Of a stretch of DNA of 29,849 nucleotides, positions 7,866-15,550 are shown in pieces; positions within the stretch are counted from its first letter, which is position 1; every line of letters starts with the position of its first letter. The position numbers and the translations under genes are program-made. The stretch lies in the NCBI GenBank assembly GCA_036231525.1, contig JAZAGZ010000008.1:1-29849 (forward strand), read 5' to 3'. This DNA is from UBA6522 sp036231525. GTDB taxonomy: Bacteria; Pseudomonadota; Gammaproteobacteria; Steroidobacterales; Rariloculaceae. The notes below the pieces were generated by a model. That model saw only the letters and a list, made by a program, of their open reading frames with translations, was not told the DNA's origin and did not search any database.

Positions 7866-8279
7866 ATGTCAAGAACAGCTGAGATCAATCTCACTATCAA
7901 TCTGGACGATGATGATATTCCTACGAAAATAGTGTGGGAAGCATCCGAGTCGAGTAACGCCGGGCCTACGCACTGTCAGTCGATGATGTTGTCGTTGTGG
8001 GATGCTGAGCAAAAGACTATTGCGGCAATTGATCTATGGGAGAAGGATACGACCATTGATGACATGAATCACTATTTCTACCAAGCGATTCATCAGATGG
8101 CGAACACGTACCTTCGTGCAACTAAAAATGAGAGTGTTTCTAAATTGATTCATAAATTTGGTGAGAGGTTTGGTAGCACTGTTGGGTTAGTTAGTAACGG
8201 TAGTGATAAAGAGTCAGCTCGGGGGGCGGGGCTGGATCTGATCTCGTTGGCTGAGGACAACCGAGAGCGGGGGGTGTAA
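7866..8279 (+). CDS. GldC family protein
   Basis: This soluble protein of 137 residues resembles GldC, first named from gliding Bacteroidota. Shared features are the opening AEINLTINLDDDDIPTKIVWEA, the core MMLSLWDAEQKTIAAIDLWEKD, and DDMNHYFYQAIHQMANTYLRAT followed by a helical tail. The biochemical function of GldC is not established, and no other gliding gene (gldB, gldJ and so on) is seen here. It has no signal peptide or TM helix. The stop is 3 nt before actA, so it belongs to the same transcript as Alternative Complex III. This suggests a role linked to the respiratory complexes rather than to motility. Confidence 0.8.
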   Translation: MSRTAEINLTINLDDDDIPTKIVWEASESSNAGPTHCQSMMLSLWDAEQKTIAAIDLWEKDTTIDDMNHYFYQAIHQMANTYLRATKNESVSKLIHKFGERFGSTVGLVSNGSDKESARGAGLDLISLAEDNRERGV

Positions 8280-8282
8280 TAA

Positions 8283-8846
8283 ATGGCTGTTTCTATTGTA
8301 CCTACCCTAAGGATACTTAAACCAGCCGCATTAATTGTCGGCGTAGCTTTTGTGGGGCTGATATTCGGTTATTGGGCCAATGCGGCATTTACAACTGGCA
8401 GTTACAACACTTTGTACCCAGGTCCAGGGCCGGAACAGCCTATAAATTTCAGCCATAGAATTCATGCGGGCGATTACCAGATTGAATGTTTGTACTGCCA
8501 CACTGAGGCACGTAGATCTACATCTGCCGGTGTACCCGCAGTTAGCAAGTGTGCGGGTTGTCATCAGCTTGTTGTGCCGGAGCGTCCACAGATCAGAATG
8601 GTGTTGGAGTACTGGGAAAATCAGGAACCTATACCATGGGTTAAAGTTCACGACTTGCCTGACTTCGTCTATTTTTCCCATAAACGACACGTATTGGCTG
8701 GAGTGGATTGTCAGACATGTCACGGACCAGTTGAAACCATGGATGTCGTCTCTCGGATGGCGCCGAATCAGATGGGCCAGTGCCTGACGTGTCATAGAGA
8801 GCATCAGGTAGAGTTTGGGCTTGATTGCTTGACTTGCCACAAGTGA
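8283..8846 (+). CDS. actA: Alternative Complex III pentahaem cytochrome c subunit ActA
   Basis: ActA is the membrane-anchored multihaem cytochrome of ACIII, which moves electrons from the quinol-oxidising core toward the oxidase. The 187-residue protein has one N-terminal TM helix (ALIVGVAFVGLIFGYW) and five CxxCH haem sites at C69, C90, C143, C167 and C182. The count matches the five haems of known ActA proteins. FSHRIHAGDYQIECLYCH and FSHKRHVLAGVDCQTCH contain the extra His residues usual for bis-His ligation. The ATG is 3 nt after the GldC-like stop. Confidence is high because the other six ACIII genes follow in order. Confidence 0.94.
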   Translation: MAVSIVPTLRILKPAALIVGVAFVGLIFGYWANAAFTTGSYNTLYPGPGPEQPINFSHRIHAGDYQIECLYCHTEARRSTSAGVPAVSKCAGCHQLVVPERPQIRMVLEYWENQEPIPWVKVHDLPDFVYFSHKRHVLAGVDCQTCHGPVETMDVVSRMAPNQMGQCLTCHREHQVEFGLDCLTCHK

Positions 8847-8867
8847 AGCGAGAGTGAAGGTAGCAAG

Positions 8868-11153
8868 ATGTCAAGCATAGATCGCAGGGATTTCTTAAAA
8901 CTTGTCGGAGCTGGCGGTGTGGGAGCAGGTGCTGGCTTCATGTTGAGGGAATCGATCAAGCATCCGACACAGCACTTAATTCCTTATCCAATTCCCCCTG
9001 AGGAGTTCAGTCCAGGTATCGCGACCTGGTACAACACGGTGTGTTCAATGTGTTCGGCCGGTTGCGGAATCTCTGTTCGGACGCGAGAAGGGCGAGCTAA
9101 AAAAATTGAGGGTAATCCTGCACACCCTGTTAGTCAGGGCAGGCTTTGTGCACGGGGGCAGGCTGGGCTGCATACTCTATATAATCCCGATAGACTGACT
9201 GGACCGCTTCTCCGTGTTGGGGAGGGAGAATCTGGTGAGTTAATGCCCGTTACCTGGGATGAGGGGTTATCTCAGCTTGCAGGACGTTTAAATACATTAC
9301 GAGACGACGGTCAAGGAAATAGAATTTGTTTCCTTAGTGAAGGTGTCCGGGGTCATTTGGCTGAATTGTTTGAGCTATTCGTCGATCAATTAGGGTCGTC
9401 CCGTCTCCTACACTATGATTTTGCCCACCCGCAGACGCTTTACGCAGCCATCAACCGGCTTTTTGGTGAGACGCATCTACCGTATTACGACTTAAGAAAC
9501 ACGCGTTTTTTGCTGTCTTTCGGAGCTGATTATCTCGGTAGCTGGATATCTCCTGTGCATCATGGCCTGGGTTTTGGGCATAGTCGCCAAGGACGAGACG
9601 AGATCAGGGGGCGGTTTGTTCAGATTGAGCCAAGAATGTCACTAAGTGGTGCGGCAGCCGATGAGTGGATTGCCGCTAACCCGGGGACAGAAGGTATTTT
9701 AGCTCTGGGGCTTGGAAACCATATTGTAAGCCAGGGCGGTTACCAGGGCGCGGATCGAGAGGAGTGGGCTGCATCCCTAGCCGCATACTCAGTTGAGTCG
9801 GTCGCGACACAAACAGGTGTCCCGGCGGCAACGATAGCGCGTCTGGCAGAAACCTTCGCAGATACACAGCCCAGCCTTGCGATCGGTGGTGGTGCGGCAG
9901 GTAATTACAGCAATGGTGTCGACACATTAGTTGCAGTTAATGCGCTCAACTATCTGGTTGGAAATCTGGGTAGAGAGGGTGGTTTGGTATTCAATCCTGA
10001 ACCCATTGTTGGGAGGGGGGCGAATGCTTCTCAGGCAACCTACAGCTCGATGCTCGATTTGGCCCGGGATGCTCGTCAGGGTGAGATAGATGTCTTAATT
10101 CTGAACCAGACCAATCCGGTATTCACTCTGCCCGGGGCAGCCGATTTTCGCGAGGCACTGGCTCAGATACCGCTTATTGTCAGTCTGTCCAGTTTTATGG
10201 ATGAGACAACCTCGATGGCTGACCTTATTTTACCGAGTCATACGTATCTAGAGAGTTGGGGAGATGACTTCCCAGAGCCAGGCGTAGGATTTTCGGCTGG
10301 CGCCATCTCGCAGCCTGTGGTCTCTCCTTTGTACGATACTCGTGCAACCGGAGATATTATTCTAGGGCTTGCGCGCGAACTCAGCCTCACAGATGCATTG
10401 CCATGGTCCGATATGGAAGAGTACCTTCAGGAAGGTTGGCGGGGCATTTATGCAAGAGGTAGTACTGAGGAGGAAGGGTTTGAGGCATTTTGGACTGATG
10501 TCCTGAAAGCTGGTGTGTGGGGGGAGACAACACGGCGTGTTTTGCCTGCTTCTGTTGATGTCAGCGTCATTGAATCGGTCGGTGTCGAAGCACCCGAGTT
10601 CTCGGGATCAAGCGATACATATCCTTTCATTTTTCATCCTTATCTTTCGAATACGCTGAACGATGGTCGAGACGCTAACCTGCCTTGGATGCAGGAGGTG
10701 CCCGATCCTTTGACAAGCGTTGTCTATGGTTCCTGGGTGGAGTTAAACCCGACCACCGCGAGTGAAATGGGGTTAGCGGAAGGGGACGTAGTTGAAGTCG
10801 AATCTCCACATGGCAAAGTTGCCGCGCCCGTATATGTTTATCCAGCCATCATGCCCAATGTCATCGCGATGCCTATTGGGCAGGGTCATGATGAGTATGG
10901 TCGCTATGCCAACGGTCGTGGAGTCAACCCAATTCAGATCCTCTCTCCAGAAATGGAGCCGGAGACAGGTGGTCTTGCTTGGGCAGCTACCCGAGTTAGG
11001 CTCACGCCGACTGGTCAACGGATAGATTTGGTAAAGACTGGTGGGGTCTCCCGGGATCTTGGTCGTGAGATCATTCAGACGACCGAATCTGGTACGGGTA
11101 GCGGTGAAACTGCCAGCCTGCACAGTATTCCGATAACGGTGATACCGACATGA
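8868..11153 (+). CDS. actB1: Alternative Complex III subunit ActB1 (molybdopterin-oxidoreductase-like)
   Basis: This is the large peripheral subunit, of the complex iron-sulfur molybdoenzyme fold. The 761-residue protein has a Tat-like start (DRRDFLKLVGAGG) with no separate Cys lipobox. It keeps a full N-terminal cluster motif, C59-x2-C62-x3-C66-x27-C94 (VCSMCSAGCGI ... GRLCARGQAG). Molybdopterin-fold stretches follow (IEPRMSLSGAAADEWIAANPGTEG, ILNQTNPVFTLPGA, MADLILPSHTYLESWGDD) and a C-terminal beta domain (LAEGDVVEVESPHGKVAAPVY). In characterised ACIII the homologous ActB domain is reported to lack the Mo cofactor; whether this one does cannot be settled by eye. AAGG precedes the ATG, and the stop overlaps actB2 by ATGA. 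In many bacteria ActB1 and ActB2 are one polypeptide. Confidence 0.92.
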   Translation: MSSIDRRDFLKLVGAGGVGAGAGFMLRESIKHPTQHLIPYPIPPEEFSPGIATWYNTVCSMCSAGCGISVRTREGRAKKIEGNPAHPVSQGRLCARGQAGLHTLYNPDRLTGPLLRVGEGESGELMPVTWDEGLSQLAGRLNTLRDDGQGNRICFLSEGVRGHLAELFELFVDQLGSSRLLHYDFAHPQTLYAAINRLFGETHLPYYDLRNTRFLLSFGADYLGSWISPVHHGLGFGHSRQGRDEIRGRFVQIEPRMSLSGAAADEWIAANPGTEGILALGLGNHIVSQGGYQGADREEWAASLAAYSVESVATQTGVPAATIARLAETFADTQPSLAIGGGAAGNYSNGVDTLVAVNALNYLVGNLGREGGLVFNPEPIVGRGANASQATYSSMLDLARDARQGEIDVLILNQTNPVFTLPGAADFREALAQIPLIVSLSSFMDETTSMADLILPSHTYLESWGDDFPEPGVGFSAGAISQPVVSPLYDTRATGDIILGLARELSLTDALPWSDMEEYLQEGWRGIYARGSTEEEGFEAFWTDVLKAGVWGETTRRVLPASVDVSVIESVGVEAPEFSGSSDTYPFIFHPYLSNTLNDGRDANLPWMQEVPDPLTSVVYGSWVELNPTTASEMGLAEGDVVEVESPHGKVAAPVYVYPAIMPNVIAMPIGQGHDEYGRYANGRGVNPIQILSPEMEPETGGLAWAATRVRLTPTGQRIDLVKTGGVSRDLGREIIQTTESGTGSGETASLHSIPITVIPT

Positions 11154-11917
11154 GTTTTATTAACAATTTTCTCGCAAGCTGGCGAGAATACAGACGGCCT
11201 GGTTATTACGAGGAGTTTGATTACGCCTGGACCATGAGTATTGATCTTGATCGTTGCACTGGTTGCGAGGCGTGTGTCACTGCTTGTCAGGCTGAGAATA
11301 ACTTACCTATCGTTGGCGAAGATGAATTTGCTAAGGGCAGGGAGATGCAATGGATACGTATTGAGCGCTACTGGGAGGGTGAATATCCAAACGTTAAGCT
11401 GGGTTTTATACCAATGTTGTGCCAACACTGTGATGCGGCACCTTGCGAGACAGTCTGTCCGGTAGGTGCGACCTATCATAACCAAGATGGCCTTAATGCC
11501 CAGGTATACAACCGCTGCATTGGCACCCGGTCATGCGCGGTTTATTGCCCTTATGAGGTTCGCTACTTCAATTACAACGATCATCATTGGGATGCTCCTC
11601 TGGATGAGCAACTAAATCCGGACGTATCGGTGCGTGAGAAGGGGGTGATGGAGAAATGCACCTTCTGTATTCAAAGAATTCGACAAGCAAAGGATCAGGC
11701 TAAGGATGATGGGAGGAGACGTGTTCGGGACGGAGAAGTACAGCCGGCATGTGTGCAGACCTGTCCTGCAGAAGCTTTGGTTTTTGGCGATCGGAATGAC
11801 GCTGAGAGCCAAGTTTCTCAATCAATGAACGATCCGCGAGCCTACCATGTGTTAGAGGAACTCAATACTGACCCATCCGTCGTTTATCTTAAGAAAGTGG
11901 ATAGCAATGCAGCCTGA
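11150..11917 (+). CDS. actB2: Alternative Complex III iron-sulfur subunit ActB2
   Basis: This 255-residue ferredoxin-like subunit of the NrfC/PsrB/DmsB type relays electrons between the ActC quinol site and the haems. Four Cys groups are visible: C36/C39/C42/C46 (DRCTGCEACVTACQ), C91/C94/C99/C103 (CQHCDAAPCETVCP), C123/C129/C133 (RCIGTRSCAVYCP) and C170/C173 with C201/C205. In the third group the usual Cys is Thr126, which fits a [3Fe-4S] cluster as described for ACIII, with three [4Fe-4S] clusters elsewhere. There is no signal peptide, so export probably relies on the Tat signal of ActB1 (hitchhiker model, inference). It starts 4 nt inside actB1 and ends 11 nt inside actC. Confidence 0.93.
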   Translation: MSFINNFLASWREYRRPGYYEEFDYAWTMSIDLDRCTGCEACVTACQAENNLPIVGEDEFAKGREMQWIRIERYWEGEYPNVKLGFIPMLCQHCDAAPCETVCPVGATYHNQDGLNAQVYNRCIGTRSCAVYCPYEVRYFNYNDHHWDAPLDEQLNPDVSVREKGVMEKCTFCIQRIRQAKDQAKDDGRRRVRDGEVQPACVQTCPAEALVFGDRNDAESQVSQSMNDPRAYHVLEELNTDPSVVYLKKVDSNAA

Positions 11918-13271
11918 ACGCGATATTAGTTACGCCGATGTAAATCGAGATGTTGTACGTTCGCTGGTAGAAACGGGCTCAAAGTATTACATCACACTGG
12001 CAATTTCTGTCAGTGTAATGCTGGCCTGCTTTTTCTTTCCCTGGTTCTACCAACTCCAATACGGTATTGGTGCTGCAGGAATGAACCACCCCACTGTTTG
12101 GGGGACATATCTCGCAAGCTTTATTTTTTGGATTGGGCTCAGTCACTCGGGGACGTTGTTATCGTGCGTTCTGCATATTACGAACAGTTCTTGGCGTAAG
12201 GCAATGTACCGCAGTGCAGAGGCTATGACGCTATTTTCATTAATGGTTGCTGCAACAATGGTGATGGTGCATGTAGGGCGTCCGTGGTTCATACATTGGG
12301 CAGTACCATATCCTAATCAGATGGAATTATGGCCAAATTTTCGGTCACCGTTAATGTTTGATGTTATGGCGATCACTACCTATCTCACGGGTAGCACAAT
12401 TTTCATTTATATGGGAACTATTCCTGATTTTGCAGCTGTTAGAGACCGCACGACAGGGTGGCGACACCACATGTATGTTTTGCTTTCCTTAGGATGGCGT
12501 GGGACCGACACTGAGTGGCACAGATTAGGTTGGGCTTACACATTTTTGGCAGTTTTGATTATTCCGTTAGCTGTTTCTGTGCATAGCATCGTTTCTTGGG
12601 ACTTTGCGTTGTCCATTGTTCCGGCACTGCACCAGACTATCTTTGCCCCCTACTTTGTCGTCGGGGCTATTTACTCCGGTACGGCAGGGATTGTCACGGT
12701 GATGTTTGTGCTACGGAAGTACATGAATTTTGAGCACTATATTACGAAGTTACATTTTGACAACCTCGGAAAATTATTATTGGTGCTGTCATTGATTTGG
12801 ACGTATATCAATGCGTTGGAAATTTTTACAGGCTGGTACAGCGGCACTTCAACTGAATATGAAGCCATTCGTTACAGGCTCTTCGGTTACTACGCGCCCT
12901 TGTATTGGGAGATGATTCTATTTTGTGCTGTAGCTCCGCTTTTAATGATCTCAAAGCGTTTCCGGACTTCCTTCGTACCTATGCTGATTTTGTCGATTGC
13001 GATCAATATCGGGATGTACACCGAGAGGTTTCTAATTGTCGGTACATCGTTGTCGCGACAATACTTGCCCGATGCTTGGGGTCTTTACGTACCGAGTCTG
13101 GTTGAGATTTCAATCATGGTTGGTTCGCTTGCCATGTTTGTGACGCTGTTTCTGATCTTTGTGAAGATTTTTCCCAGCGTATCCATCTATGAGGTTAAAG
13201 AGACACTTCCTGAGCCTGAACCTAAGCCGCAGTCTGAGAGTGGAGTACCCGAGTGGCAACCAACACAGTAG
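11907..13271 (+). CDS. actC: Alternative Complex III NrfD-like quinol-oxidising membrane subunit ActC
   Basis: ActC is one of the two large NrfD-type membrane subunits and is regarded as the quinol-binding one. The 454-residue protein has about ten TM helices between residues 27 and 425, starting with YYITLAISVSVMLACFFFPW. HPTVWGTYLASFIFWIGLSHSGTLLS and the FRSPLMFDVMAITTYLTGS segment carry the conserved polar residues (His, Asp) of the family. The hydrophilic tail is Pro/Glu-rich (PEPEPKPQSESG). The start lies within the last codons of actB2 and the end overlaps actD by 19 nt, so the gene set is tightly coupled. Confidence 0.94.
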   Translation: MQPERDISYADVNRDVVRSLVETGSKYYITLAISVSVMLACFFFPWFYQLQYGIGAAGMNHPTVWGTYLASFIFWIGLSHSGTLLSCVLHITNSSWRKAMYRSAEAMTLFSLMVAATMVMVHVGRPWFIHWAVPYPNQMELWPNFRSPLMFDVMAITTYLTGSTIFIYMGTIPDFAAVRDRTTGWRHHMYVLLSLGWRGTDTEWHRLGWAYTFLAVLIIPLAVSVHSIVSWDFALSIVPALHQTIFAPYFVVGAIYSGTAGIVTVMFVLRKYMNFEHYITKLHFDNLGKLLLVLSLIWTYINALEIFTGWYSGTSTEYEAIRYRLFGYYAPLYWEMILFCAVAPLLMISKRFRTSFVPMLILSIAINIGMYTERFLIVGTSLSRQYLPDAWGLYVPSLVEISIMVGSLAMFVTLFLIFVKIFPSVSIYEVKETLPEPEPKPQSESGVPEWQPTQ

Positions 13272-13765
13272 GATTATTCGACGCACCTGCAACAGCACTT
13301 GCTGCAGCTGGAGAGCTCAAGGGTGCCGGCTTCGATGCAACGTCAGTAATTTCTCCGATTCCTCTTCATGGGGCCGAGAAGGTACTCGGAGAGAAGAAGT
13401 CAATAATCAAGCGTTTTACATTTTTTGGCGGTTTATTTGGCATGTTATTTGGATTCAGTCTTGCGGCTGGTACGGCCGCACTCTCTCTGCTTCCCACAGG
13501 AGGTAGACCAATCATTACAATTCCACCGTTCCTGATCATCACCTATGAGATGACCATCTTGTGCGGCATCTTGGCAACCGTTATTGGGTTTTTGGTGAGT
13601 GCGAGATTTCCCGCAATGCGAGAACGAGTGTATGTGCCGGAAGCAGCGGTCGATAAATTTGTTGTATCGGTTCTCTGTGCGGATGATGAGCATGACAAGC
13701 GCGCTGAAGAAATTCTTCGTAGCGCTGGTGCTGAAGAGATCCGCAGATTGAGGGAGGAAGATTAA
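13253..13765 (+). CDS. actD: Alternative Complex III subunit ActD (DUF3341)
   Basis: ActD is a small two-TM subunit of ACIII with cytoplasmic ends. The 170-residue protein starts with GTG and reads VGLFDAPATALAAAGELKGAGF, the typical DUF3341 opening. It then has PIPLHGAEKVLG and a helix pair (FFGGLFGMLFGFSLAAGTAAL and EMTILCGILATVIGFLVSARFP). The C-terminal tail is ferredoxin-like (DKFVVSVLCADDEHDKRAEEILRSAG...). It overlaps actC by 19 nt and ends one base into the actE ATG (TAATG arrangement). No haem or metal motif is present, as expected. Confidence 0.93.
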   Translation: MATNTVGLFDAPATALAAAGELKGAGFDATSVISPIPLHGAEKVLGEKKSIIKRFTFFGGLFGMLFGFSLAAGTAALSLLPTGGRPIITIPPFLIITYEMTILCGILATVIGFLVSARFPAMRERVYVPEAAVDKFVVSVLCADDEHDKRAEEILRSAGAEEIRRLREED

Positions 13766-14286
13766 TGAGACGTATGGGGCAGGGCCCAGCAGTGCTAACT
13801 CTCTTGGTCTTCTCCGTAACTGGTTGGGGGTATCCATGGGATAAGGATATGGTGGATCAACCAACCGCAAAGCCGCATGAATCCGAGGCACCAGCCGGAC
13901 CGGGTTCAGTTCCGGTTGAGGGGGGGGAAACTTTGCCTGCTCCCACGTCAGAATTGGGAATGTTTGAGGCGAAGGAAGAGGCTGTGTCGGTGCAAAATCC
14001 AGTTCCAGCAACACCCAATTCAGTTGCTGTGGGGGAGTATCTTTTTCAGATCAACTGTTTAGTTTGCCATGGCTCGGATGGTCGAGGGACAGGTACGGTT
14101 GGCGCTATATTGGAAGTTGCTCCAGTTGATCTAAACGATGCCTATACCCAAGATCAAGCCGATGGCCAAATATTTTTCACGCTAACACGAGGTCGGGCCA
14201 CTATGCCCTATTACCGTGATGCCCTCAGTCAGGATGAGCGGTGGCACGTGATCAACTACATTAGAGCGGAGTTTGGTTCGGAATGA
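13765..14286 (+). CDS. actE: Alternative Complex III monohaem cytochrome c subunit ActE
   Basis: ActE is the monohaem cytochrome of ACIII and probably the exit point toward the oxidase. The 173-residue protein has an N-terminal hydrophobic segment (GPAVLTLLVFSVTGWG), then PWDKDMVDQPTAKPHE, whose 'DMxDQP' element is seen in ActE proteins. A long Pro/Glu-rich linker leads to a C-terminal cytochrome c domain with C98-L-V-C101-H102. A likely axial Met lies in GRATMPYYRDALS, and the ending DERWHVINYIRAEF is typical. Many ActE proteins are lipoproteins; I see no Cys after the signal segment here, so this one may be anchored by an uncleaved helix. It overlaps actF by 4 nt. Confidence 0.92.
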   Translation: MRRMGQGPAVLTLLVFSVTGWGYPWDKDMVDQPTAKPHESEAPAGPGSVPVEGGETLPAPTSELGMFEAKEEAVSVQNPVPATPNSVAVGEYLFQINCLVCHGSDGRGTGTVGAILEVAPVDLNDAYTQDQADGQIFFTLTRGRATMPYYRDALSQDERWHVINYIRAEFGSE

Positions 14287-15488
14287 ATGGGCATCAGACA
14301 ACAGCTACGGACGAGTCCCCGGTGTCGCCTCGGCAGCCAGGCGCCTTTTTGTGGGGACTAGTTGCCTTGTTTCTACTAGGTGTTGGTAGCCTAATATATG
14401 GCGGATCTAACGAAAGCACCCAGACCGATACAGCATTGCTGATAGTCACATTTCTTTTTCTGATGGGGGTGAGTCAGGCAGGTATTGTATTTTGCGCAAT
14501 AACGCGACTGGTTCGCGCACAGTGGTCTAAGCCTTATTACAGGCTGGCTGAGCTGAGCACATTGGCATTTTTTCCGTTTGCGATTGTTGGCCTTTTTCTG
14601 ATCTATTTTTATGCGCAGGACGACCTATTCTATTGGCTCAACCCTTCTCCTGAGGAGCATCTAAGTCCATGGCTGAGTATTAATTGGCTCTTGATCAGGA
14701 ATCTTTTTGGACTCGCGCTGTTTTACGGTCTGAGCGCATACTATGTGCTTAAGGGGCTTAAACCAGATCTGGACTCAAGCAAGGAAAATATAAACCACCG
14801 TGAGGTTGAGAACCAATTGTACTTGCTTTCACCCCTTGTGCTGGCAGCTTTTATAATTTGCAATACTTTTTTTGCCTGGGATTTTGGCATGATGCTGATT
14901 CCCCATTGGCATAGCACGGTATTTCCTATACTTTTCTGGTTTGGGAATATTTTTGCAGGCACGGCTGCGATGATTGTTTTTCCCGCGCTACTTGGTGGGT
15001 CAAGAGGCTCGGATTCCTACTTCGGTCCGGATCAAGTTCGATGTTTGGGTATGATGGTTACCGCCTTTACGCTTATGTGGTTGTACTTTTTCTGGGCGCA
15101 GTTTTTTGTGATGTGGTTTGGCAATCTACCGCATGAAACAGATCCTTTGTGGCGGCAAATGTATGGGCATTATGGGCCGTATTTTTGGACTATGATGGCA
15201 GGCTGTTTCTTTATCCCTTTCGTCGCTTTCATTTTTGCCTTTGTAAAGCGGTCAGTATGCGCTATGTGTATTCTGGCATTTACTATTAATTTGGGGATAT
15301 GGCTTTATAAATACCTGATGGTAGTGCCCGTCTTTTCTCCAGATGACCAACCATTTAGTAATTGGCTGGATATCTCCGTGGCTGTCGGCCTGGCAGCAGG
15401 ATTTTTGGCTGCAGTTATACTGCTTGCGAGACGACTTCCCATGTACTCACACTGGGAAATTGCATTGAAACCTGAACCGAGGCGCTAA
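14283..15488 (+). CDS. actF: Alternative Complex III membrane subunit ActF
   Basis: ActF is the second NrfD-like membrane protein of ACIII and is paralogous to ActC. The 401-residue sequence has about ten TM helices. Typical stretches include LMGVSQAGIVFCAITRLVRAQW, YRLAELSTLAFFPFAIVGLFLIY, a WAQFFVMWFGNLPHET segment and RLPMYSHWEIALKPE at the end. ActF keeps part of the polar proton path of ActC but is not thought to bind quinol (family knowledge). ATGA overlap with actE shows coupling. It is the last gene of the ACIII operon: the next gene converges from the other strand 62 nt downstream. Confidence 0.93.
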   Translation: MNGHQTTATDESPVSPRQPGAFLWGLVALFLLGVGSLIYGGSNESTQTDTALLIVTFLFLMGVSQAGIVFCAITRLVRAQWSKPYYRLAELSTLAFFPFAIVGLFLIYFYAQDDLFYWLNPSPEEHLSPWLSINWLLIRNLFGLALFYGLSAYYVLKGLKPDLDSSKENINHREVENQLYLLSPLVLAAFIICNTFFAWDFGMMLIPHWHSTVFPILFWFGNIFAGTAAMIVFPALLGGSRGSDSYFGPDQVRCLGMMVTAFTLMWLYFFWAQFFVMWFGNLPHETDPLWRQMYGHYGPYFWTMMAGCFFIPFVAFIFAFVKRSVCAMCILAFTINLGIWLYKYLMVVPVFSPDDQPFSNWLDISVAVGLAAGFLAAVILLARRLPMYSHWEIALKPEPRR

Positions 15489-15499
15489 TCAGGTCTTTG

Positions 15500-15542
15500 G
15501 GCGAGAATAATTTGCCCGCATAAACTGCCAACGATTCTCGCC
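15500..15542. terminator. Inverted repeat between converging actF and cytochrome c genes
   Basis: GGCGAGAAT (15500-15508) and ATTCTCGCC (15534-15542) form a perfect 9-bp stem around a 25-nt loop, placed between two converging stop codons. It lacks a U-run on either side, so it is at best a weak bidirectional terminator or an mRNA 3'-end stabiliser. Confidence 0.4.
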
Positions 15543-15550
15543 AAGAATTA

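Noticed and set aside
8331..8840. Minus-strand ORF opposite actA
   Set aside because: Composition is the shadow of a pentahaem cytochrome gene with five CxxCH sites on the plus strand.
13445..14014. Minus-strand ORF of 189 codons
   Set aside because: It is antisense to actD and actE, which have clear family motifs and tight overlaps with neighbours.
8868..15488. Polysulfide reductase or other NrfD-type molybdoenzyme
   Set aside because: The presence of pentahaem ActA, DUF3341 ActD, monohaem ActE and a second NrfD-like ActF in order defines Alternative Complex III.
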